The translations under genes were made by a program, and so were the position numbers. Source: Thermanaerovibrio velox DSM 12556 (GTDB taxonomy: Bacteria; Synergistota; Synergistia; Synergistales; Synergistaceae). From it: a stretch of DNA of 64,000 nucleotides. The DNA lies in the NCBI RefSeq assembly GCF_000237825.1, contig NZ_CM001377.1, forward strand, positions 434,001-498,000. The letters run 5' to 3'. Below the pieces are notes generated by a model that was not told where the DNA came from, searched no databases, and saw nothing but the letters and a program-made list of their open reading frames with translations. Every line of letters begins with the position of its first letter. Position 1 is the first letter of the stretch. This document shows positions 15,833 through 23,411 of the stretch, piece after piece.

Positions 15833-16624
15833 TCATCGGCCCCCCAGGGCTTCCCATATCATGCTCGCCGCCTTCCGCCCCGAGAGCAGCATCCCCCCGA
15901 AGATGGGGCCCATCCTGGGGCCCCCGAACGTGGCGTTGGCGGACATGCCCGCCACGTACAGCCCCGGGAAGACCTCCCGGGTGTTCTCCAGCGTGAGCTG
16001 CTCCGCCCGGTGGCACCACAGGGACTTCTCCCCCTCCGCCACGCCGGTGGGTGTGAAGAGCCTTCCGGGCACCTTCCTTTCCACCACCCGCACCACGTTT
16101 ATGTCGTGCCCGGTGGCGTCTATGACGAACCTGCTTCTTATGGCCAGGGGATCCACGTGGAGCCCCGACATCTCAACAGGGGTCCAGGTTATCACCAGCC
16201 CTATCACCCGGTCCTCCCTCATCACCACGTCCTCGGCGGTGACGCAGTTGAAGACCCTAAGCCCCGCCCTGGTGGCGGCGGATATCAGAGTGCTCACCGC
16301 CTCCACCGAGTCCGCGGAGAAGTACCCGTCTCCTTGGGGGACGGTCCTGACCCCTACCTCCTCCAGGATCCCCTTGGCCTCCTCCTGGACCACGATCTCG
16401 TTGAACATCATGCCGCCTCCCCACATGCCGCCTCCCAGGGATAGCTTGCGCTCGAACATGGCCACCTTGGCACCCCTCATGGCGAGGTCCCTCCCCGCCA
16501 CAAGCCCAGCGGGACCGCCCCCTACTATGGCCACGTCCAGGTCCACGGAGTCCAAAAGCTTCTCCATAAACCTTTCGATGATGACCCTCGATATGCGCCT
16601 CTCGTCCAGCTCCATCCGAATCAT
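15833..16624 (-). CDS. thi4: Thiazole synthase Thi4 (archaeal, sulfide-dependent type)
   Basis: FAD/NAD-binding fold enzyme, 263 residues, that builds the thiazole half of thiamine from NAD and glycine. GGGPAG (35-40) binds the dinucleotide; [16 protein letters not shown] and the C-terminal [19 protein letters not shown] are Thi4 signatures. At the position of the sulfur-donating Cys of yeast Thi4 this protein has His156 (LHVDP), as in methanogens. Known Thi4 enzymes with this His take sulfur from free sulfide and turn over repeatedly, which suits an anaerobe. First gene of thi4-thiC; ATG 16624 or the ATG three codons later (16615) may be used. Confidence 0.93.
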   Translation of the reverse strand: MIRMELDERRISRVIIERFMEKLLDSVDLDVAIVGGGPAGLVAGRDLAMRGAKVAMFERKLSLGGGMWGGGMMFNEIVVQEEAKGILEEVGVRTVPQGDGYFSADSVEAVSTLISAATRAGLRVFNCVTAEDVVMREDRVIGLVITWTPVEMSGLHVDPLAIRSRFVIDATGHDINVVRVVERKVPGRLFTPTGVAEGEKSLWCHRAEQLTLENTREVFPGLYVAGMSANATFGGPRMGPIFGGMLLSGRKAASMIWEALGGR

Positions 16625-16713
16625 CTCCCTTCCTTTTTAACGGCCCAGGGGAGCCTTGAAAGGGGGCGGCTTGGTCTTTGGGCAGCGGAATGATGCCGAG
16701 AAGCGTAGAAAGA

Positions 16714-16762
16714 CAGGGGGCCAAGCCGCCCTCCGGTGCACGGAAGGCGGCCCGGCCCCCTG
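16714..16762 (-). terminator. Riboswitch expression-platform terminator
   Basis: Long near-perfect minus-strand hairpin (outer stem CAGGGGGCC with GGCCCCCTG) followed by TCTTTCT, between the TPP aptamer and thi4. TPP binding would favour this stem and stop transcription. Confidence 0.75.
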
Positions 16763-16818
16763 GGTTCAACCGTAGGTCGAAGCTGCCGGAGACTCAAGCC
16801 CCTTGTCCTTGGAAGGGC

Positions 16819-16937
16819 CTCCCTGCGCCGGTATTAACCGGTGCCGCACCGCTGGCGCGGCAGCGCTAGTAACGCGCTCAGGTTCGAAGGGTCTGCGGGT
16901 CCTCCCGCACTCTCAGCCCCGGATCAGGAGCTCCCCC
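16819..16937 (-). ncRNA. TPP riboswitch (THI element) with insertion
   Basis: Reading the minus strand: GGGGGAGCTCC, loop, GGGGCTGAGA, a variable hairpin TGCGGG..CCCGCA, then ACCCTTCGAACCTGA, and finally CCGGTTAATACCGGCGCAGGGA. These are the conserved TPP aptamer parts in the right order (CUGAGA, ACC..GAACCUGA, UAAU loop, GCGnAGGGA). About 36 bases that fold as two small hairpins are inserted between CCTGA and the P5 stem. It heads thi4-thiC, so it represses thiamine synthesis when TPP is plentiful. Confidence 0.9.
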
Positions 16938-16983
16938 GTAAAATGAGAAGGTTCTAAGCGGATCCTCAGCCTAAGCCTAAGAT

Positions 16984-17715
16984 CTAAAACAGATGATACA
17001 CATGGGCCAGGGTCATGTAAAGACCTGCCCCCATAAGACCAATGGCACCCAGCTTTCTGATCCGCTCCTGATCCCTCATGATGGCCCCCCCAAGCCCCAA
17101 GGGGGCCGCCGAAGAGGCCAGGAAAGCAGCTAAAAGGGGCGGCAGGGCGCTTCCCACCCCGAAGGAAGAGGCCCCAACGATGGTGCCGGCGAGCCCCTCC
17201 GAGGAGAGCCCAGGGAGAAGCACCCCGAAGAAAAGGGCGGCCCCTTCGGGACAGGGGGCCAGGGAGAGGACGACGCCGGCGGAGAAAGCCCCGGGGACCC
17301 CCCATTGGGACAGGGAAAAACCCCTGTCCCTAATAACTCTGATGTCGATGCCCCCGGGAGCTTCGATGAGGCTCAGCATGAAGACCGAGCAGATCATGAG
17401 CAGCGGCCCTGACAGCTTTAGCATTATCCCCCCCGCAGCGGCCCCCGCGGCGGTCCACCGGTCAATCCCGATCAATATCAGAGCTCCCAGGACCCCGTGG
17501 GTGATCCCCCTGGCGGCGCAGTAGCTAAATCCTCGCTTGAGCCTTTGCCCCTCCCGGGAGCCCATGATCGAGAAAGCCACCGCCACCTGGTAGACCCCTG
17601 AGCAGGGCAGTATCGAGGACAGGGCGCCGAGGATCAAGCCCTTTGCAATCACGATCGGGTACGTCCATCCAAGCTGAAGGGCATCCGGCAGGGACTGCCA
17701 GGTGTGCGGGTTCAC
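16984..17715 (-). CDS. CcdA/DsbD-like membrane redox protein (ArsG-like permease family)
   Basis: 243 residues, about six or seven hydrophobic helices. Two helices carry proline-cysteine motifs, LPCSG near residue 37 and LAPCPEG near residue 154, the paired intramembrane cysteines expected of CcdA/DsbD electron carriers. The gene starts with a GTGA overlap on the thioredoxin-like gene, so the two products probably form one thiol relay across the membrane. This pair also resembles the ArsF/ArsG-annotated family. What they reduce is not evident; no c-type cytochrome gene is nearby. Confidence 0.65.
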   Translation of the reverse strand: MNPHTWQSLPDALQLGWTYPIVIAKGLILGALSSILPCSGVYQVAVAFSIMGSREGQRLKRGFSYCAARGITHGVLGALILIGIDRWTAAGAAAGGIMLKLSGPLLMICSVFMLSLIEAPGGIDIRVIRDRGFSLSQWGVPGAFSAGVVLSLAPCPEGAALFFGVLLPGLSSEGLAGTIVGASSFGVGSALPPLLAAFLASSAAPLGLGGAIMRDQERIRKLGAIGLMGAGLYMTLAHVYHLF

Positions 17716-18176
17716 CGTGGTGATCCCCCTTGCTGGAGCATGTGCTCCACCTCCTTCATCAGGTACCGGTCGAATTCCTCCTGGGATGACAGGTGAAGGG
17801 GTGCCTCCTTGAGGAAGCGGCTCTCTTCCCCCTCATGGTTCCTCAGGAGCAGGAGGATCCCTGCCCCCGTGGCGCCGTACCTTTTGAGGAGCCGGTAGTT
17901 GCCGTCCTTCCCGAGGTCCACCTGGAGGATCTCCGCCTCTCCATTGAGCAGCAGGTCCCCCAGGGGGCCGCCCATGGACAGCTTCAGCCTCTCCCTCATG
18001 CGGTGGCAGGTGCCGCAGTAACCGTCCTCGAGGCTTAAGAACCGGATCTCAAGTTTACGAGAGGCTCTCGAAGCCTCCGCTGCCCCTTTGAGCTCCACCG
18101 CATCCCTTGCCCCGTAGCCCATGGAGAAGACGGCGAAGGCCAGGACTGCTGTGCCGAGGACCCTTTTCAACTTCAA
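17712..18176 (-). CDS. Membrane-anchored thioredoxin-like protein (ArsF-like)
   Basis: 154 residues starting at TTG 18176 after AGGAGGTGG. An N-terminal hydrophobic segment (residues 5-22) acts as a signal anchor or signal peptide. The redox motif is CGTC (54-57) followed by His, then a beta-strand with ILQVDLGKDGNY typical of a thioredoxin fold. Probably exports or passes electrons outside the membrane with the overlapping CcdA-like gene. The longer frame to 18209 lacks a ribosome site. Confidence 0.7.
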   Translation of the reverse strand: MKLKRVLGTAVLAFAVFSMGYGARDAVELKGAAEASRASRKLEIRFLSLEDGYCGTCHRMRERLKLSMGGPLGDLLLNGEAEILQVDLGKDGNYRLLKRYGATGAGILLLLRNHEGEESRFLKEAPLHLSSQEEFDRYLMKEVEHMLQQGGSPR

Positions 18177-18254
18177 CGTACCACCTCCTAAAAAGCGGAT
18201 GAATGCCAAGATCCCCCTGCCCGGGCTGGCGGGACCTCAAGATGCGGCGGGAAC

Positions 18255-18283
18255 TTGAAATCGAACGGATGGGGCATTATAAA
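18255..18283 (+). promoter_or_regulatory. Promoter of the lepB operon
   Basis: TTGAAA (18255-18260), 17-base spacer, TATAAA (18278-18283). Probable start of the long rightward transcript lepB-rbgA-rnhB and onward. Confidence 0.7.
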
Positions 18284-18305
18284 CAGAAGGCGTTGCGCCT
18301 TTCAA
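18276..18305 (-). promoter_or_regulatory. Promoter of the thioredoxin-like/CcdA-like pair
   Basis: Minus-strand TTGAAA (18300-18305), 18-base spacer, TATAAT (18276-18281). The -10 overlaps the -10 of the rightward lepB promoter, and the spacer carries the palindrome GGCGTTGCGCC (18289-18299). Confidence 0.6.
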
Positions 18306-18335
18306 GGTTTCTAAATTTGCTTAGGAGGTATATGT

Positions 18336-18851
18336 ATGGCCAAACCGTGGTGGAGAGAGGGCTTCGAAACGCTGTTCTGGGCGCTGGTGCTCGCCCTCAT
18401 CCTTAGGACCTTCGTGATCCAGGCCTTCTGGATCCCCAGCGGCTCCATGATACCGACCCTTGAGCCCGGGGACCGGGTTTTAGTGCTTAAGTTCTGGTAC
18501 CACCTTCCGAACCGGTCCCCCAATAGGGGTGACATAGTGGTGTTCAAGTACCCCGTGGACCCCAGGAGGGACTTCGTGAAGCGCATAGTGGGGCTTCCCG
18601 GGGACGTGGTGGAGCTCCGCCGGGGGGTGGTCTACGTAAACGGCATCAGCCTGTCCGAGCCCTACGTTGTAAACCACGACGAGTTCGACATGCCCCCGGT
18701 GGAGGTTCCCAAGGGGAACTACTTCTGCATGGGGGACAACCGGCCGAACTCACAGGACAGCCGGTATTGGGGTTTCGTGCCCGAGAAGATGATAAAGGGC
18801 CCCGCGGTGTTCCGCTATTGGCCCTTGAGCCGGGTGGGGGTGCTCCGGTAG
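18336..18851 (+). CDS. lepB: Signal peptidase I
   Basis: Membrane-bound serine protease that removes signal peptides. 171 residues: one N-terminal transmembrane helix (about 11-30), then catalytic Ser37 in IPSGSMIPTL and general-base Lys82 in RDFVKRIVGLPGD, and box E GDNRPNSQDSRYWG. Compact Gram-positive-like size without the large insertion of enterobacterial LepB. ATG 18336 follows TTAGGAGG. The stop is immediately followed by the rbgA start. Confidence 0.95.
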   Translation: MAKPWWREGFETLFWALVLALILRTFVIQAFWIPSGSMIPTLEPGDRVLVLKFWYHLPNRSPNRGDIVVFKYPVDPRRDFVKRIVGLPGDVVELRRGVVYVNGISLSEPYVVNHDEFDMPPVEVPKGNYFCMGDNRPNSQDSRYWGFVPEKMIKGPAVFRYWPLSRVGVLR

Positions 18852-19676
18852 ATGGGCCGCACCGTATGGTACCCGGGCCACATGGCCAAGGGGAGGCGTC
18901 AGCTGGAGGCCCTGATGGAGTCCCTGGACCTTTGGTTAGAGGTGAGGGACGCCAGGGCCCCGCTGCTCACCTCCTCTCCCTTCATGGAGTCCCTTCGGGG
19001 GCTCAACCGTTGGGTAGTGCTGTCCAAGGCGGACCTGGCGGACCCGGACGTCACGGACCGATGGGTGTCCCACTTCAAGGACCTTGGGATCCCCTGTTGG
19101 GCCTTGGATTCTAGGAAGCAGATACCGTCCTCCATGAGGAGGGCCATGAAGGAGCTCAAGCCGTCTCACAGGGACCTCCGGGTGGCGGTGGTGGGGGTGC
19201 CCAACGTGGGCAAGTCCGCCCTCCTGAACCACGTGATCGGCCGGAGCTCCGCCAAGGTAGGAGCCATGCCCGGGGTCACCAGGGGGCTTTCCTGGTTCAG
19301 GGGGGACGGGGTCATGGTGGTGGATTCCCCCGGGGTGCTTGACCCCCGTTCTGGAGGGCTGGTGCAGCGTCGTCTTTCCTGGTTGAACGCGGTTAAAGGG
19401 ACGGTCATAGCGTCCCCGCTGGATCTGGCGTTGGACTGCGTCGGTTGCCTTATGTCCCTTGGTCTGTGGGGGACTGTGGCCTCCAAGTGGAACCTTGATC
19501 CCGGCCTTGAGGATCCCATGGCCGCGATGGAAGCGGTGGCGGAGAGGCTGGGCAAGAGGGCTAAGGGGGGATTGCTGGACCTTGACGGGGCCGCCAGGGC
19601 CTTCCTGGAGGCCTTCTCGTCCGGCCGGCTCGGCCGGTTCAGCCTGGAGTCCCCGGAAAGGCCGATGGTCCCATGA
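18852..19676 (+). CDS. rbgA: Ribosome biogenesis GTPase RbgA (YlqF)
   Basis: Circularly permuted GTPase for late 50S assembly, 274 residues. G motifs appear in the permuted order: LSKADLADP (G4) early, then GVPNVGKSALLN (G1), GVTRG (G2) and DSPGVLDP (G3). The N-terminal WYPGHMAKGRR is the RbgA signature. As in Bacillus it lies between the signal peptidase and rnhB and overlaps rnhB by ATGA. Confidence 0.94.
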   Translation: MGRTVWYPGHMAKGRRQLEALMESLDLWLEVRDARAPLLTSSPFMESLRGLNRWVVLSKADLADPDVTDRWVSHFKDLGIPCWALDSRKQIPSSMRRAMKELKPSHRDLRVAVVGVPNVGKSALLNHVIGRSSAKVGAMPGVTRGLSWFRGDGVMVVDSPGVLDPRSGGLVQRRLSWLNAVKGTVIASPLDLALDCVGCLMSLGLWGTVASKWNLDPGLEDPMAAMEAVAERLGKRAKGGLLDLDGAARAFLEAFSSGRLGRFSLESPERPMVP

Positions 19677-20263
19677 TAGTGGCGGGGGTTGATGAGGCGG
19701 GCCGGGGTCCCCTGGCCGGTCCGGTGGTGGCGGCGGCGGTGGTGCTCACCCCTAAGGAGGCGAGGGATCTGCTGTCCCTGGGGCTACGGGACTCCAAGAA
19801 GCTATCCGCCTCTCGGCGGGAGGGGCTTTTTAAGACCCTGTTGGAGATGAAGGTCCCCATGGGGATCCAGGCGGCCTCCTGGCGCAGGGTGGATGAGATG
19901 AACGTGCTTAACGCCTCGCTGTGGGCCATGGAGAGGGCGGTGGCCCGGCTCTGCGTAAGGCCCCAGGTCGTGCTGGTGGACGGGGCGGTCCCGGTTAAGG
20001 GGCTTGGGATCCCCCAGAGGTGCGTGGTGAAGGGGGACTCCAAGGTGCCCGCCATAATGGCCGCCTCGGTGGTGGCGAAGGTCATAAGGGACCGGGTGAT
20101 GGAGGGGCTTCACAGGGTGTACCCTCGGTATCGGTTCGACCGGCACAAGGGCTATCCCACGGAGCTGCATCGGCGGATCCTTGAGGAGATCGGCCCCTCG
20201 CCGGTACACCGGGTTAGCTTTTCCGTTAAGCTTCGACCATGGGATACGACGTCGGAGGCATAA
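19673..20263 (+). CDS. rnhB: Ribonuclease HII
   Basis: Removes ribonucleotides and RNA from RNA-DNA hybrids. 196 residues with the catalytic GVDEAGRGPLAGP (Asp7, Glu8), VLVDG and the GDSKVPAIMAASVVAKVIRD region, ending with the YPRYRFDRHKGYPT element. Translationally coupled to rbgA; the downstream gene starts inside its last 25 bases. Confidence 0.95.
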   Translation: MIVAGVDEAGRGPLAGPVVAAAVVLTPKEARDLLSLGLRDSKKLSASRREGLFKTLLEMKVPMGIQAASWRRVDEMNVLNASLWAMERAVARLCVRPQVVLVDGAVPVKGLGIPQRCVVKGDSKVPAIMAASVVAKVIRDRVMEGLHRVYPRYRFDRHKGYPTELHRRILEEIGPSPVHRVSFSVKLRPWDTTSEA

Positions 20264-21258
20264 GGTCCGGAGGTCCCCAGGGGGGGGATATAGGTCCCGT
20301 AGGGCAGTCCCGGGAGGTCCGCTCTCAGGACGCCAAGGGTATCATAAGGGATGGCCAGGAGGTGGAGGGGCTGGTTCTTAGATCCGAGGGCTCCATGGTT
20401 CAGGTGCGGGTGTCCGGCAGGACCCTCTGGGCCCAGTCGTCGGTGTCGCTGTTCCCGGGCCAGCGGTTCCGGGCCGTTTGGGACGCCTCGGGGGAGGTGC
20501 CGCTTTTAAGGCTCAGGCAGGAGGACCTGGAGCTGCTCTCCCGGTTCCCCTTGAGGGATCGCCCCCTGGCCCAGGCCCTGATCCTGCGGCGTCTTCCCGC
20601 CGATGGGGAGTCCCTGTGGGGTTTGAGGCAGGCCTGGATGGCCGCTGGAGGAGCCCCTGAGGACCTCCCGGCAGCGGTGGAGCTTTTCGCCCGGGGGCTT
20701 CCGGTGAGCCAGGAGTCCGTCAAGGCCATGGGGTGGTACATGGCCTTGACATCCCAGGAGGCGATGAACCTCTGGAAGCGGGTTCGGGAGCGCCTTAAAA
20801 ACTCCCCCAGGGGAGCGGGAAGCCTCGAGGAGGTCTTCCGGGATGACCCGGAGGCGTTGAGGTTCCTTAGGGCCCATCGTTGGGCGTCAACCCCGGTCCG
20901 GTGGTCCACCGAGGAGCCCCTTATGGCCCCTGCCTTCTGGCCCGCCGGGGAGGAGGGGCCCATGGCCCGAGTGGTCTTCTCCGAGACCTTGAGGGGAGGA
21001 CGGCGGGCCTATTCGGTGTTCTTCGAGGTGGACGGGGACAACCTGGGCAGAACGGAAGGGTGGGTGGCCTTCATGAACAACCTGGTGGGGGTGGACCTGA
21101 GGGCTGACTCCCTCAAGGGGGTCGAGCTCATGAGGCATCATCTTGTTGAGCTCCAGGAGGACCTCTCCTCCGGAGGCCTTAGGGTGTCCCACGTGTCGGC
21201 TTCCCCGAGGAGGCCGAAGGGCTCCGGGACCCCAAGGCCCATAGACATGGAGGCGTGA
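20239..21258 (+). CDS. YlqG-like protein, distant FliK-like
   Basis: 339 residues, no signal peptide or membrane helix. It occupies the ylqG position between rnhB and the FlhB-C-like gene. The C-terminal third (about 235-325: YSVFFEVDGDNLGRTEG..FMNNLVGVDLRA..L..L.SGGLRVSHVSA) has the strand-helix pattern of the FliK hook-length domain, although identity is low. With its neighbour it could be a switch pair parallel to FliK/FlhB. The N-terminus is low-complexity. Assignment to ylqG is by synteny. Confidence 0.6.
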   Translation: MGYDVGGIRSGGPQGGDIGPVGQSREVRSQDAKGIIRDGQEVEGLVLRSEGSMVQVRVSGRTLWAQSSVSLFPGQRFRAVWDASGEVPLLRLRQEDLELLSRFPLRDRPLAQALILRRLPADGESLWGLRQAWMAAGGAPEDLPAAVELFARGLPVSQESVKAMGWYMALTSQEAMNLWKRVRERLKNSPRGAGSLEEVFRDDPEALRFLRAHRWASTPVRWSTEEPLMAPAFWPAGEEGPMARVVFSETLRGGRRAYSVFFEVDGDNLGRTEGWVAFMNNLVGVDLRADSLKGVELMRHHLVELQEDLSSGGLRVSHVSASPRRPKGSGTPRPIDMEA

Positions 21259-21261
21259 GCG

Positions 21262-21549
21262 GTGGCCAAGGGCGGATCTTCCAAGGCGCGGAAGGCGGCG
21301 GCTTTGAGGTACGACGAAGATCGGGATGCCGCTCCGGTGTTGGTGGCCTCCGGTCGGGGGCACTTGGCGGAGAAGATACTGGAGCTGGCCCGGGAGGCCA
21401 GGGTCCCGATAGTTGAGGACGCTGCGCTGGTGAGTGCCCTGCTGGCCCTGGAGGTGGGGGATGAGATCCCCCCGGAGCTTTACGGGGCGGTGGCGAAGGT
21501 GTTGGCCTTCGTGATGGAGATGGAGAGGAGAGCCTCCGGTGGCAGGTAG
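21262..21549 (+). CDS. FlhB C-terminal-domain-like protein (YlqH type)
   Basis: 95 residues corresponding only to the cytosolic C-terminal half-domain of FlhB/YscU (compare VLLAKGQGLIAERIRELARENRVPV in the true FlhB with VLVASGRGHLAEKILELAREARVPI here). There is no NPTH autocleavage motif and no membrane part. The start is GTG 21262, GGAGG upstream. Such stand-alone FlhB-C proteins are known to complement the cleaved FlhB domain in other bacteria. Confidence 0.85.
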   Translation: MAKGGSSKARKAAALRYDEDRDAAPVLVASGRGHLAEKILELAREARVPIVEDAALVSALLALEVGDEIPPELYGAVAKVLAFVMEMERRASGGR

Positions 21550-21898
21550 CGGTTCCTCAAGGGGTGCGATGGGGGAGAGGATGGGAGCCGAGTACCTCTC
21601 CCAGATGGGCTGGCGGGTTCTGGAGAGGAACGTGAGGTATCCCTTCGGGGAGATAGACATAGTGGCCCAAGACGGTTCTGAGCTTGTCTTCGTGGAGGTT
21701 CGTTTGAGGAGGTCCAACCCGTTTCAGGAGGCGGCGGACACGGTGGGGCCTAGAAAAATCCGGCGCCTTGAGATGGCCGCCAGGGCTTTTGCGGAGTCCA
21801 GGGGGTTTCGTGGGAGCTACCGGATAGATCTTCTGGCCATAGATGAGGGGCCTTCGGGCTTCCGCTTTGAGCTTTACCGGGACATAACCGGGGGGTGA
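21539..21898 (+). CDS. yraN: YraN/UPF0102 nuclease-like protein
   Basis: 119 residues with the UPF0102 core GERMGAEYLSQMGWRVLERN, GEIDIVAQDGSELVFVEVRLR and RRLEMAARAF. The fold belongs to the restriction-endonuclease-like superfamily, with E-x-D and E-V-R/K in the usual catalytic places, but the cellular role is not established. GTG start within the end of the previous gene. Confidence 0.9.
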   Translation: MAGSGSSRGAMGERMGAEYLSQMGWRVLERNVRYPFGEIDIVAQDGSELVFVEVRLRRSNPFQEAADTVGPRKIRRLEMAARAFAESRGFRGSYRIDLLAIDEGPSGFRFELYRDITGG

Positions 21899-21905
21899 TG
21901 GGCGT

Positions 21906-23411
21906 TTGAGCCTGGCTTTGGGGGTGACCCTTAGGGGGATAGATGCGCTTCCGGTGGAGGTGGAGGTCCAGATAACCGGTGGGCTATTCTCCATAAACGT
22001 GGTGGGGCTTCCGGACGCCTCGGTGAGGGAAGCCCGGGAGAGGGTGAGGGGGGCCCTTAGGTCGGTTGGGGTCTCGCTTAAAGGGCGGGTGACCGTGAAC
22101 TTGGCCCCCGCGGACGTGCCCAAGGAGGGAGCCCTGCTCGACCTGCCCATGGGGCTTGCAATGATGGATGCGGCGGGTTGCCGGCTGCCCCTGAAGGGGG
22201 CGGTCTTCATAGGGGAGCTGTCGTTGGACGGGAGGCTCAGGGGGGTTAGGGGGGCTCTGCCGGCGGCGCTCCTGGCTAGGGGGCTTCAAGTGCCCCTCTT
22301 CCTGCCCGCCGACAACGCCCCGGAGGCCGCCATGATCCGTGGGGCGGAGATCTACGGGGCCTCGACCATTGAGGAGGTTGTTCGCCATCTTAGGGGAGAG
22401 GCGTTGATACCCCGGTTCGAGGGGGATTTCGGTGAAGATGTCAACGATCCACCGGAGGTGGACATGAGGGACGTAAGGGGCCATGTTATGGCCAAGAGGG
22501 CCCTCGAGGTGGCCGCCGCGGGGCATCACAACCTCATGATGGTGGGCCCCCCGGGATCCGGGAAGACCATGCTTGCCAAGGCCCTCAAGGGCATCCTGCC
22601 CCCCCTTGGGGACTCGGAGATGATAGAGGTCATGGCGGTTCACAGCGTGGCGGGGTTGAAGCTGCGCCACGGCAGGTCAAGGCCCTTCCGGCCGGTGCAC
22701 CCCACCGCCAGCTCGGTGGCCATATGCGGGGGTGGATCCTCCTTGCGGCCCGGGGAGATCAGCCTGGCCCACCGGGGAGTCCTGTTTTTGGACGAGTTCC
22801 CGGAGTTTCAGAGGGACGTGATCGAGGCCATGAGGGGGCCCCTGGAGGACGGTTTCATAAGGGTGAGCCGCTCCTCCGGAACCGTGGAGTACCCGTGCAG
22901 GGTCCTTCTTGTGTGTTCCGCCAACCCCTGTCCCTGTGGATACCTCGGTGACCCCGGGGGCTGCTGTCGCTGCGGTCCCGGGGAGATACACCGCTACAGG
23001 CGTAAGCTGTCCGGGCCCATCCTGGACAGGATAGACATGCACGTCACGGTGCCAAGGCTCACGCCGGCGGAGCTCATGGAGGCCTCCGCAGCGGAGGGGG
23101 AGTCCAGCCAGGCGGTGAGGGAGAGGGTGGTGGGGGCTCGGGAGGTGCAGAGGGACCGTTGGGAACCCATGGGGTTCCTGTGCAACTCCGAGGTGCCCGA
23201 GGGGATCCTTAGGAGGCACGTGGGGCTTGTCAGGGAGGCAAAGGAGATGCTGAAGGAGGCGGTAGGGGCCTTTGGCCTCAGCGGACGGGGTGTGAGCCGG
23301 GTGCTTAGGGTGGCGAGGACCGTGGCGGACCTCGCGGGTTCTCCCAAGGTTGAGGCGGTGCACGTGGCGGAGGCCTTGTCCTACCGAAATCGCGGGGAGG
23401 CCATGCCGTGA
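21906..23411 (+). CDS. comM: ComM/YifB-type AAA+ magnesium chelatase-like helicase
   Basis: 501 residues: an N-terminal Lon-protease-like fold (ITGGLFSINVVGLPDASVREARERVR), a central AAA+ ATPase with MVGPPGSGKTMLAKAL and LFLDEFPEF, and a C-terminal lid. A zinc-like CPCGYLGDPGGCCRCG loop is present. ComM proteins drive branch migration of incoming DNA during natural transformation. TTG 21906 is the probable start. Overlaps dprA, another transformation gene. Confidence 0.92.
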   Translation: MSLALGVTLRGIDALPVEVEVQITGGLFSINVVGLPDASVREARERVRGALRSVGVSLKGRVTVNLAPADVPKEGALLDLPMGLAMMDAAGCRLPLKGAVFIGELSLDGRLRGVRGALPAALLARGLQVPLFLPADNAPEAAMIRGAEIYGASTIEEVVRHLRGEALIPRFEGDFGEDVNDPPEVDMRDVRGHVMAKRALEVAAAGHHNLMMVGPPGSGKTMLAKALKGILPPLGDSEMIEVMAVHSVAGLKLRHGRSRPFRPVHPTASSVAICGGGSSLRPGEISLAHRGVLFLDEFPEFQRDVIEAMRGPLEDGFIRVSRSSGTVEYPCRVLLVCSANPCPCGYLGDPGGCCRCGPGEIHRYRRKLSGPILDRIDMHVTVPRLTPAELMEASAAEGESSQAVRERVVGAREVQRDRWEPMGFLCNSEVPEGILRRHVGLVREAKEMLKEAVGAFGLSGRGVSRVLRVARTVADLAGSPKVEAVHVAEALSYRNRGEAMP

